From an uncultured Caulobacterales bacterium (lineage in GTDB: Bacteria; Pseudomonadota; Alphaproteobacteria; Caulobacterales; Maricaulaceae): 6,499 bases of DNA. The stretch covers positions 1 to 6,499 of the forward strand of contig CALLME010000120.1 in the NCBI GenBank assembly GCA_938007945.1, read 5' to 3'. The stretch's first letter is position 1. Each line of letters starts with the position of its first letter. Made by a program: the position numbers and the translations under genes. The notes under the pieces are model-generated. The model was not told the origin of the DNA. It made no database searches and saw only the letters and a list, made by a program, of their open reading frames with translations. Shown here piece after piece: positions 1 through 5,839 of the stretch.

Positions 1-912
1 CGTAACCTCGCTGCGGGGATTGAGCTCTTTGATGTTACTATCGACTTCTTGGACGAAACAGGTTTCCGGCAATCACGTACAGGTGGGCAAATCAGCCTTG
101 GCTTCCCGCTGACGGAGAATACTTCGCTGACGGCGCGTTACTCTCTGCGGACTGAAAACATTGAAATTCCAGGCGTAAATTGCGCGGCCATTCTTGCTAA
201 CCCTATTCAGTCCCGTCAAAATAATCTTTGTCAACAAGAAGGAAAACGTTTGTCCTCAATCGGGGGCTACACCTTTGCGTGGGACCGTCGTAACGACCCC
301 ATCACGCCAACTCGCGGTTTTGATGTTCGCTTTAACCAAGACTTTGCAGGTATTGGCGGAGAGGTGAAATATCTCCGTTCTGACCTACAGGCCAATTTCT
401 ATCGTGGTCTTACAAAGAGCATTATCGCCTCTGGCAAGCTCTATGGTGGTTACATAGAAGGTTGGGGCGGTGACAGCATTCTCGTGAATGACCGTTTCTA
501 TAAAGGCTCTTATGACTTCCGCGGCTATGAGCCGACAGGTATTGGCGCCCATGTGATTCAGACTGACGAGTTGACTGGCGACGTTCGCCGTATTCAGGCT
601 CTCGGCGGTAATGCTTACGCGCTAGCTGCAACTGAGGTGAGTTTTCCGCTTTTCGTTCCACAGCTTTCAGGTAGTCTATTCGCAGAAGCAGGTACAGTGG
701 GCTTGATTGATGAAGAATTTCAATTTGATGTCACAGAAGGAAATCTTCGCACACAAACCATCGATGATCTGTCTATCCGCGCCATGGTAGGGGCCAGCGT
801 TTATTGGGAAAGTCCATTCGGTCCAATCCGTTTTGACTTTACACAACCCGTTAAAAAATACCCCTGGGATGAGCGCAAATCATTTCAATTTACGACACGC
901 ACAAGGTTCTAA
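1..912 (+). CDS. bamA: BamA outer-membrane protein assembly factor, C-terminal barrel part (5' end outside window)
   Basis: BamA is the central Omp85-family barrel of the BAM complex and folds and inserts beta-barrel proteins into the outer membrane. The frame is open from base 1, giving 303 residues, so the N-terminus with the POTRA domains and first strands is missing; this piece covers most of the barrel. Seen directly: the loop-6 family motif FRGYEP at residues 173-178, whose Arg174 matches the conserved Arg of the VRGF motif in E. coli BamA; the late-strand GPIRFDF motif followed by PVKKYPWDE; and a C-terminal Phe in TRTRF, the usual outer-membrane recognition end. Alternating polar and hydrophobic residues run throughout. 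Two cysteines (61 and 77 of the fragment) lie in a predicted loop and could form a disulfide. The TAA stop is one base before the skp ATG, so the two are probably co-translated. Identity is very secure. Confidence 0.96.
   Translation, partial: RNLAAGIELFDVTIDFLDETGFRQSRTGGQISLGFPLTENTSLTARYSLRTENIEIPGVNCAAILANPIQSRQNNLCQQEGKRLSSIGGYTFAWDRRNDPITPTRGFDVRFNQDFAGIGGEVKYLRSDLQANFYRGLTKSIIASGKLYGGYIEGWGGDSILVNDRFYKGSYDFRGYEPTGIGAHVIQTDELTGDVRRIQALGGNAYALAATEVSFPLFVPQLSGSLFAEAGTVGLIDEEFQFDVTEGNLRTQTIDDLSIRAMVGASVYWESPFGPIRFDFTQPVKKYPWDERKSFQFTTRTRF
903..906 (+). promoter_or_regulatory. Shine-Dalgarno site of skp inside the end of bamA
   Basis: AAGG lies seven bases before the ATG at 914, within the last codons of bamA. 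It supports 914 as the skp start and translation coupled to bamA termination. It is a short match, so moderate confidence. Confidence 0.55.
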
Positions 913-913
913 T

Positions 914-1489
914 ATGTCTTTTACGAAAACTCTCCGTGGCGCAGCTATCGGCGTCATTGCCAGTCTTGCTTTTGCAGGCTCAGCTCTCGCGCAAACTACA
1001 ATTCTCGTGGTCGATCAAGGTCGCGTCATCCGCGAATCTTCAGTTGGCAAGCACATTGCTGCGCAAATGAAGTCTATCGGCTCTTCTATGGAATCAGAGC
1101 TCAAAGCCTCTGCCACCCCTATTCAGTCAGAACGTGATCGCCTTATGGCCGAGTTAAAGAATATGGATGCAGCGGCGCTCAAGTCTCGCCCAGACCTGCA
1201 AAAACGTGCGCAAGCCTTAGTAGAAAAAGGTCAGAAAACGCAAGTCGAAGCAGCCTACAAACAGCGTGAATTGCAGGTCACTGAAGCTAAAGCTATGAAG
1301 CAGGTCAATGAGAAGCTTGCTAAAATCCTTGAAGCCGTGGTCGCCGAGCGTAATGCAGACGTTATTCTTGACCGCTCACTCGTGATTTACGGTGGCAAAT
1401 CAACAGATATCACAGACACAGTGATATCACGTTTAAATTCACAAATGCGGACAGTTTCAGTCGTACGTGAACGTCTGCCGCGTAAATAG
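914..1489 (+). CDS. skp: Periplasmic chaperone Skp (OmpH family)
   Basis: Skp is a periplasmic trimer that holds unfolded outer-membrane proteins between coiled-coil arms and hands them to the BAM machinery. The 191-residue product begins with a clear Sec signal peptide: Lys5 and Arg8, a hydrophobic stretch around residues 9-22, and the site SALA-Q, giving predicted cleavage after Ala26 and a mature protein of 165 residues. The mature protein starts with a hydrophobic strand (TTILVVDQGRV), as in the OmpH/Skp family. A long Lys/Gln/Glu/Ala-rich helical region follows (about residues 55-150), then the closing segment ADVILDRSLVIY and DITDTVISRLN, also typical. The start at 914 is preferred over upstream non-ATG codons in the same frame because it gives the signal peptide directly and has AAGG in front. 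It follows bamA by one base, the usual bamA-skp pairing. An inverted repeat lies in its 3' end (1406-1428). Confidence 0.93.
   Translation: MSFTKTLRGAAIGVIASLAFAGSALAQTTILVVDQGRVIRESSVGKHIAAQMKSIGSSMESELKASATPIQSERDRLMAELKNMDAAALKSRPDLQKRAQALVEKGQKTQVEAAYKQRELQVTEAKAMKQVNEKLAKILEAVVAERNADVILDRSLVIYGGKSTDITDTVISRLNSQMRTVSVVRERLPRK
1406..1428 (+). repeat. 8-bp perfect inverted repeat near the 3' end of skp
   Basis: GATATCAC at 1406-1413 is exactly complementary in inverted order to GTGATATC at 1421-1428, with a 7-base spacer. No T-run follows, so it is not an intrinsic terminator. It lies in codons for a conserved DITDTVI stretch, so it may be chance. An mRNA-stabilising hairpin between skp and lpxD is the other possibility. 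Confidence 0.5.
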
Positions 1490-1494
1490 GTCAT

Positions 1495-1497
1495 AGG
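1495..1497 (+). promoter_or_regulatory. Short Shine-Dalgarno (AGG) of lpxD
   Basis: AGG sits seven bases before the GTG at 1505, in the 15-base gap after skp. It is the second copy of a near-tandem TAGGTC repeat (1487-1499), whose first copy contains the skp TAG stop. It supports GTG at 1505 over the adjacent TTG at 1508, which would have a less ideal spacing of ten bases. The match is only three bases, so initiation is predicted to be modest. Confidence 0.45.
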
Positions 1498-1504
1498 TCG
1501 CGCC

Positions 1505-2533
1505 GTGTTGGATGACAGGTTTTACGTCGCCCACGGCCCGCTAACTATCGCAGATATTATTGAGGGTCTGGACGTTTCGCGTCTAGACCCTCCTTTTTTG
1601 GACGCAGAGATTACGCATCCTTCGTCACTAGAAGGCGCAACCTTAGGGGCGCTGTCTTTCATTCAAACCAAAAAAGCACTGGCAGGTTTAGAGACGTGTC
1701 GAGCCACGGCTTGTTTTGTCTCAGAAGAGCTAGCAGAACATGTCGGCACCAAACATATAATTCCGATAATATCAGCCACGCCGCGAGCTCATTTTGCCAG
1801 AGCCTCCGCACGCCTTGCAACGTTGAAACGGTGGCATGATGCGGGTGCTAACCCCAAAATCGCGAGTAGCGCGAAAATACATTCTACTGCAACAATCTGT
1901 GCAGGGGCCGTAATCGGTGCGCGAGCTGTGGTCGGCCCCAACTCTGTCGTCGGGCCAGGCTGCATCATAGGCGATGACTGCGAAATCGAAGAGAACGTGT
2001 CGCTGAAATCTGCAGTTCTGGGCCCCGCTTGCGTTGTGAAATCTGGCTCTGTCATTGGCGGGCGCGGTTTCGGCATAGAAGGTGACGTGCAAGGCATTGT
2101 GAATATCCCTCATTTCGGACGCGTAATCATCGGTGAGCGGGTGCAGATTGGCGCAAATTGTTGCGTTGATCGGGGTCAACTTGGTGACACTGTACTGAGT
2201 GATGATGTGAAGCTCGATAACCTCGTGCAAATCGCCCATAATGTCAGCATCGGGCCAGGCAGTTGTCTCGCGGCACATACGGGTATTTCGGGAAGTTGCA
2301 CAATCGGGCGAAATGTCATGATGGGCGGCGCTGTTGGGCTCGCTGATCATCTTACAATAGGTGATGACGTGCGTATCGCGGCGCGCTCAGGTCTTATGCA
2401 TGATATCCCTGATGGTGAGACTTGGGGAGGTTTTCCAGCTCAACCCCTTAAGAAGTTCATGCGCGAAGTTGCTTATTTACGTCGCACGGCGTCGCCAAAA
2501 GCAAAGTCTAAACCAAATTCTGAAAAAACATAA
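1505..2533 (+). CDS. lpxD: UDP-3-O-acylglucosamine N-acyltransferase LpxD
   Basis: LpxD transfers a 3-hydroxyacyl chain from acyl carrier protein to the 2-amino group of UDP-3-O-acylglucosamine, the third step of lipid A synthesis, in the cytoplasm. The 342-residue length is normal for the family. The N-terminal part (about residues 1-110) fits the uridine-binding domain, with the alphaproteobacterial-type opening DRFYVAHGPLTIADI and the LGALSFIQTKKAL stretch. From about residue 115 come left-handed beta-helix hexapeptide repeats (for example AVIGARAVVGPNSVVGPGC). The catalytic segment LVQIAHNV carries His245, matching the catalytic His239 of E. coli LpxD; GFGIEGDV, IPHFGRVIIG and CVDRG are also family motifs. 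A charged C-terminal helix ends the protein. The start is GTG, directly followed by a possible TTG start; both lie before the conserved N-terminus. The first 32 codons contain a strong terminator-like hairpin (1562-1599). The next gene, fabZ, starts one base after the stop. Confidence 0.96.
   Translation: MLDDRFYVAHGPLTIADIIEGLDVSRLDPPFLDAEITHPSSLEGATLGALSFIQTKKALAGLETCRATACFVSEELAEHVGTKHIIPIISATPRAHFARASARLATLKRWHDAGANPKIASSAKIHSTATICAGAVIGARAVVGPNSVVGPGCIIGDDCEIEENVSLKSAVLGPACVVKSGSVIGGRGFGIEGDVQGIVNIPHFGRVIIGERVQIGANCCVDRGQLGDTVLSDDVKLDNLVQIAHNVSIGPGSCLAAHTGISGSCTIGRNVMMGGAVGLADHLTIGDDVRIAARSGLMHDIPDGETWGGFPAQPLKKFMREVAYLRRTASPKAKSKPNSEKT
1562..1599 (+). terminator. Intrinsic terminator / attenuator inside the 5' end of lpxD
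   Basis: The 5' arm at 1562-1574 (GAGGGTCTGGACG) pairs with the 3' arm at 1580-1592 (CGTCTAGACCCTC) over 13 positions with a single G-T wobble (1570 with 1584), closing a 5-base loop TTTCG at 1575-1579. One C (1593) is followed by six T at 1594-1599. This is the full form of a Rho-independent terminator reading on the + strand; the - strand has no T-run on the other side. It begins 73 bases after the skp stop codon and 57 bases after the lpxD GTG, over codons 20-32. That part of LpxD is weakly conserved, so protein sequence alone does not force it. By inference it lowers transcription from bamA-skp into the lpx genes unless ribosomes on lpxD open the stem. The structure is seen directly; activity is not shown. 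Confidence 0.8.
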
Positions 2534-2534
2534 T

Positions 2535-2990
2535 ATGTCCCACGACCTTCCCATTTTGCGCGATGTCATTATGCAACATCTCCCGCATCGCGACCCGATG
2601 CTCTTTATCGACCGTGTGATTGAGTTGGGTGAGAACGCCATAGTTATTGAGTCCGATGTGTCAGAGGACGCTGATTTCTTCAAAGGTCACTTCCCGAATA
2701 TGCCTCTCATGCCAGGCGTATTGATTGTAGAAACTGTGGCGCAAGCGGGGGCTCTTCTCGTCTCGCTGACGCATGGTCTTGACGATAAAAAGTTCCTTGC
2801 GTTCTCAAGTGTAGAGTCGGCCAAGTTCAAACGCCCTGTCTATCCGAACGAAACACTTCGTGTAGAGGTAAGCATTGAGAAAGTCCGCGGCCCGTTTTAC
2901 AAATTCGCTGGGAAAGTGCTAGTGGGTGCTGATATTACCGCGACACTTACATTCAGTGCCGCGCAAATGAGTTTTGAGCAGACAATATAA
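2535..2990 (+). CDS. fabZ: 3-hydroxyacyl-[acyl-carrier-protein] dehydratase FabZ
   Basis: FabZ dehydrates (3R)-3-hydroxyacyl-ACP to trans-2-enoyl-ACP in the fatty-acid elongation cycle. It acts on the same hydroxyacyl-ACP pool used by LpxA and LpxD, which explains its place between them. The 151-residue hotdog-fold protein has normal length. The LPHRDPMLFIDRV opening (residues 16-28) matches the LPHRFPFLLVDRV family motif. The active-site stretch GHFPNMPLMPGVLIVETVAQ contains His52 and Glu66, with the 14-residue spacing of the known catalytic His/Glu pair. KFKRPVYP and the GPFYKFAGKV strand complete the fold. ATG at 2535 is chosen because it places the LPHR motif at the usual distance. An in-frame extension further upstream would run through lpxD and carries no family sequence. 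The start has no clear Shine-Dalgarno, only an A-rich lead, and follows the lpxD stop by one base, so coupled re-initiation is likely. Confidence 0.95.
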   Translation: MSHDLPILRDVIMQHLPHRDPMLFIDRVIELGENAIVIESDVSEDADFFKGHFPNMPLMPGVLIVETVAQAGALLVSLTHGLDDKKFLAFSSVESAKFKRPVYPNETLRVEVSIEKVRGPFYKFAGKVLVGADITATLTFSAAQMSFEQTI

Positions 2991-2995
2991 AAGGG
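2991..2995 (+). promoter_or_regulatory. Shine-Dalgarno site of lpxA
   Basis: AAGGG directly after the fabZ stop lies six bases before the ATG at 3002. It is the clearest ribosome binding site in the window and fixes the lpxA start. Confidence 0.75.
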
Positions 2996-3001
2996 CTGAT
3001 A

Positions 3002-3802
3002 ATGGCTGTTACAATTCATCCGTCTGCTTATGTTGACCCTAATGCGCAGCTTGAGGACGGCGTTATCATCGGCCCTTTGAGCATTGTCGGCCCAGACGTA
3101 AAACTTGGAAAAAATGTAGAACTCGTCAGCCAAGTTAATTTGGCGGGCGATACGACAATTGGGGAGGGGTGCAAACTATATCCTTTCGTCTCCATGGGAC
3201 ACCCGCCGCAAGATTTTAAACATAAAGGCGGGCCTGTTTCGATTAAGATTGGTGCGCGCAGTATTTTTCGCGAACTCGTGAATGTTCATCCTGGGACTGA
3301 CGCTGGTCGCGCGGTGACGGTCATCGGGGATGATTGCTATTTCATGGTAGGCTCGCATCTAGCCCATGAAGGCCATGTCGGAAATCGTGTCGTTATTTCA
3401 AATGGCGCGCAAATTGGGGGCGCTGTGACCATAGGTGATCATGCGATATTAGGCGGTCTTTGCGCCGTCCATCAACATACACGCATTGGGGCGCACTCAT
3501 TTGTTGGCGGGATGGCGACGGTTACTACAGATGTCATTCCATATGGCTCCGTCGTTGGGAATACGGCAAGTCTCGCGGGGCTTAACATCATCGGACTTAA
3601 ACGCCGTGGCTTTGACCGGGAAGCGATACGCAACCTGCGCGCGGCTTACCGCCTATTATTTGCGCAAGAGGGCACATTTGCGGAACGCCTTGAGGATACG
3701 GCGCATCTATATAAAAACGAAACTTTAGTCATGGAGATTGTCAGCTTCATTCGCGGACAAGACAAGCGCCCCATTTGCATGCCTAAAAACGGGGCTGGTT
3801 AG
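3002..3802 (+). CDS. lpxA: UDP-N-acetylglucosamine O-acyltransferase LpxA
   Basis: LpxA catalyses the first step of lipid A synthesis, moving a 3-hydroxyacyl chain from ACP to the 3-position of UDP-GlcNAc in the cytoplasm. The 266-residue length matches the family (E. coli 262). The N-terminal two thirds is a left-handed beta-helix of hexapeptide repeats starting at IHPSAYVDPNAQL. SHLAHEGHVGNR holds His122, aligned to catalytic His125 of E. coli. LCAVHQHTRIGAH keeps His157-Gln158, equal to His160-Gln161. The C-terminal helical domain has the family motif IIGLKRRGFDREAI. Gly170 falls at the position of E. coli Gly173, the acyl-chain 'hydrocarbon ruler', consistent with a long (about C14) rather than C10 chain; this is inference. 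A good ribosome site precedes it, and its TAG stop shares one base with the GTG of lpxI. Nothing looks broken. Confidence 0.97.
   Translation: MAVTIHPSAYVDPNAQLEDGVIIGPLSIVGPDVKLGKNVELVSQVNLAGDTTIGEGCKLYPFVSMGHPPQDFKHKGGPVSIKIGARSIFRELVNVHPGTDAGRAVTVIGDDCYFMVGSHLAHEGHVGNRVVISNGAQIGGAVTIGDHAILGGLCAVHQHTRIGAHSFVGGMATVTTDVIPYGSVVGNTASLAGLNIIGLKRRGFDREAIRNLRAAYRLLFAQEGTFAERLEDTAHLYKNETLVMEIVSFIRGQDKRPICMPKNGAG
3791..3794 (+). promoter_or_regulatory. Probable ribosome binding site of lpxI
   Basis: GGGG lies seven bases before the GTG at 3802, inside the final codons of lpxA. It supports GTG as the start, together with the one-base stop/start overlap (TAGTG). Weak match. Confidence 0.4.
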
Positions 3803-4638
3803 TGAAAGTCGGCCTTATAGCGGGGAGCGGGGACCTTCCTTTAGCTGTTTTGGAAGGGTGCGCAGCGTCTGATACAGAGCTACATGTCATCGCATTGCGA
3901 GGGACGCCGACTCACCTTCCCGCAGGCATGATTGCCAAAACACTCGACCCAGCTAAGCTTGGTAAAATAACGCGCAATTTCAAACGGGCAGGCTGCACGC
4001 ATATTTGCATGGCAGGAAATGTGAGCCGTCCAGATTTCAGCGCGCTCAAACCTGATTTAAAGGGGCTTCGCCATCTGCCATCCGTCCTGCGCGCGGCCAA
4101 ACGCGGCGACGACGCACTCCTCTCTACCATTGTCGCGAGTTTTGAAAATGATGGTTTTCAGATTATTGCGCCTCAGGATTTGTGCGCCCATATTGTCATG
4201 CCCGATGGGTTTCTTGGCCAAATGCAAATGTCAGTGGAGCACAAAGACGATAGCGAGAAGGCGTGTCGCATCGCCCGTCAAATTGGTGCACTCGATATCG
4301 GGCAGGCAGCCGTCGTTTGTGACGGGCTTGTCCTCGCAGTCGAGGCGCAAGAAGGGACGGACGCCATGTTGAGACGTGTAGCGGCGCTTCCAGAGACTTT
4401 ACGCGGCACAGCTGCCGCACGCAAAGGTGTGCTCGCAAAAATGATAAAACCTGGGCAAGAGACGCGTGTGGATTTGCCGTCTATTGGGATCACAACAATT
4501 GAGTTAGCTGATGCCGCAGGGCTCGCAGGTATTGTGACGGAAGGCGGAGGCAGCTTCGTTTTCTCTCGCGATGAAGTGGCGAGACAGGCCGACGCATTGG
4601 GTATGTTTGTTGCGGGTCTGCCATCAGTTCAGAGATGA
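3802..4638 (+). CDS. lpxI: UDP-2,3-diacylglucosamine pyrophosphatase LpxI
   Basis: LpxI hydrolyses UDP-2,3-diacylglucosamine to lipid X (2,3-diacylglucosamine 1-phosphate) and UMP, the step done by the unrelated LpxH in E. coli. Genomes with LpxI are mainly alphaproteobacterial, and the gene sits between lpxA and lpxB as expected. The 278 residues fit the family (formerly DUF1009). The N-terminus MKVGLIAGSGDLPLAVLEG carries the conserved GSGDLP motif. The C-terminal catalytic domain has KPGQETRVDLPSIG (216-229), where Asp224 should correspond to the catalytic Asp225 described for Caulobacter LpxI, followed by TIELADAAGLAGIVTEGGG. The start is GTG, overlapping the lpxA stop by one base. The end overlaps lpxB by four bases (ATGA), which indicates translational coupling to the enzyme that consumes its product. 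Confidence 0.95.
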   Translation: MKVGLIAGSGDLPLAVLEGCAASDTELHVIALRGTPTHLPAGMIAKTLDPAKLGKITRNFKRAGCTHICMAGNVSRPDFSALKPDLKGLRHLPSVLRAAKRGDDALLSTIVASFENDGFQIIAPQDLCAHIVMPDGFLGQMQMSVEHKDDSEKACRIARQIGALDIGQAAVVCDGLVLAVEAQEGTDAMLRRVAALPETLRGTAAARKGVLAKMIKPGQETRVDLPSIGITTIELADAAGLAGIVTEGGGSFVFSRDEVARQADALGMFVAGLPSVQR

Positions 4639-5804
4639 CAGAGGTGAACCTAGCTGCGCCGCATATTTTTATAGTCGCTGTGGAGAATTCTTCTGATCAG
4701 CTTGGCGCAGGCTTGATGACATCGCTTCGCGCACAGTCACCAAAGGTCAAAATTTCAGGTGTTGGTGGTCCCGCCATGTCATCAAAGGGTTTGAAATCTA
4801 AGTTTGACATATCTGGCTTGTCAATTCTTGGTTTTTTTGAGGCCGTTCGCGCATATCCACTTGTCTTGAGGCGAGTGAAGGAAACTGTATCGGCCATTAT
4901 GAAAGCGAGCCCAGACACCGTCGTGTTGATAGATAGTTGGGGTTTTATGATCCGCGTGTCGCAACGCCTTAAGAACGCTGGTTATAAGGGCCCCATCATT
5001 AAATATGTCGCGCCGCAAGTTTGGGCTATGCGGGAAGGGCGCGCGCGTGTGCTCGCCAAATCAAATGATCATGTGCTGTCCATCCATAATTTTGATGCGC
5101 CTTACTTTGAACAGCACGGCCTATCTGTGAGTCACATAGGGAACCCAATGTTTGATACGGATTATACGGCAGGCGACGGTAGATCACTTAGATCAAGATT
5201 AAGCTGCGAGAATGATGCGCCACTTTGCGCCGTGTTTTTTGGAAGTCGAGTGTCCGAGATTAATCAGTTGCAAAAACCCATAGCGGCTGCTGTCGACAAG
5301 CTCTCACTGCGATATCCCAATATGCAGTTCGTGAGCCCTGTCGCCGACCCAATGAAAGACAAAGTGCACGATGCAAAAAACAGCGGGACTTTTCGTCAAA
5401 TCACGCTCGTCTCAGAGGCAGAAAAAGCCGATGTGTTTAAGGCGGCCGACGTCGCCATTGCCTGTTCAGGTACAGTTACCACCCAACTTGCCAGTGTCGG
5501 TGTGCCGACTGTCGTGATTTACAAACTTAAGCCGCTAAGCTGGTGGTTTGCGAAACGTCTGTTCAAGCCCGACTATATATCTCTTGTCAACATTTCTGCG
5601 GACGCAGCGCTTATGCCCGAGCTTTTGCAGAGCGAGGCATCAGGCGAAAATATCGCAGCCGAAATTTCAGAATTTATAGACGATAGTCATAAACGCCAAA
5701 CCTGTTCAGACGCGCTTCGGGCTGAAGCGAGGCGGATGAAAGGTGGAGACGGCCTTGCAAGTGACAAAGCCGCCGCGCAAATATTGAAGCTAATTCGCGC
5801 CTAA
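4635..5804 (+). CDS. lpxB: Lipid-A-disaccharide synthase LpxB (divergent motifs)
   Basis: LpxB (glycosyltransferase family 19) joins UDP-2,3-diacylglucosamine with lipid X to form the beta-1',6 lipid A disaccharide at the inner face of the inner membrane. The 389 residues match the usual length. Family landmarks: GVGGPAMSSKGL (residues about 42-53), Asp100 in LIDSWGF (E. coli Asp98), YVAPQVWA (124-131), Arg205 in GSR (E. coli Arg201), the ACSGTVTTQLASVGVPTVV stretch, Asn319 in SLVNI (E. coli Asn316) and PELLQ at 328-332. Several normally well-kept positions differ: ENSSD for the usual GE-x-SGD near the N-terminus, FFGSR for LPGSR, IGNPM for IGHPM, and Met132 where a Trp is common. The frame is intact, the key Asp, Arg and Asn are kept and the gene is in its normal place, so it is judged functional. 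The ATG overlaps the lpxI stop as ATGA. It is the last gene of the + strand unit. Confidence 0.93.
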   Translation: MTEVNLAAPHIFIVAVENSSDQLGAGLMTSLRAQSPKVKISGVGGPAMSSKGLKSKFDISGLSILGFFEAVRAYPLVLRRVKETVSAIMKASPDTVVLIDSWGFMIRVSQRLKNAGYKGPIIKYVAPQVWAMREGRARVLAKSNDHVLSIHNFDAPYFEQHGLSVSHIGNPMFDTDYTAGDGRSLRSRLSCENDAPLCAVFFGSRVSEINQLQKPIAAAVDKLSLRYPNMQFVSPVADPMKDKVHDAKNSGTFRQITLVSEAEKADVFKAADVAIACSGTVTTQLASVGVPTVVIYKLKPLSWWFAKRLFKPDYISLVNISADAALMPELLQSEASGENIAAEISEFIDDSHKRQTCSDALRAEARRMKGGDGLASDKAAAQILKLIRA

Positions 5805-5811
5805 ACTCTGA

Positions 5812-5827
5812 CGCTTGGATCCAAGCG
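5812..5827. repeat. 16-base perfect palindrome in the lpxB-gltA convergent gap
   Basis: CGCTTGGATCCAAGCG reads the same on both strands and could form a 6-bp stem with a GATC loop in RNA from either side. It lies between the two stop codons, where a shared bidirectional terminator would be expected, but neither side has a convincing T-run. A second pairing is possible: 5821-5828 with 5843-5850, eight positions with one G-T wobble. A role in ending or protecting the lpxB and gltA transcripts is inferred only. Confidence 0.5.
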
Positions 5828-5839
5828 CTTAGACCCTAG

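Noticed and set aside
833..913. Upstream in-frame extension of skp giving a 218-residue protein
   Set aside because: It begins at a non-ATG codon inside bamA and would bury the clear signal peptide that starts at the ATG at 914.
1772..2350. 192-residue antisense open frame in lpxD
   Set aside because: No recognisable domain, composition typical of a shadow frame, and it lies wholly opposite the conserved hexapeptide region of lpxD.
2361..2534. Upstream in-frame extension of fabZ
   Set aside because: It overlaps the conserved C-terminal part of lpxD in another frame, has no FabZ-like sequence, and the ATG at 2535 gives a normal-length FabZ.
3768..3795. GCCCC/GGGGC stem that might hide the lpxI ribosome site
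   Set aside because: Only five pairs with an 18-base loop; too weak to claim.
1505..3802. Repeated short similarities between lpxD and lpxA as a possible DNA repeat
   Set aside because: They are explained by both proteins being hexapeptide-repeat acyltransferases; no long DNA identity was seen.
4804..4838. TTGACA/TGTCAA 6-bp inverted repeat followed by a T7 run in lpxB, considered as a terminator or promoter
   Set aside because: The stem is short and AT-rich, and seven bases separate it from the T-run. As a -35 box, TTGACA has no acceptable -10 at 16-18 bases.
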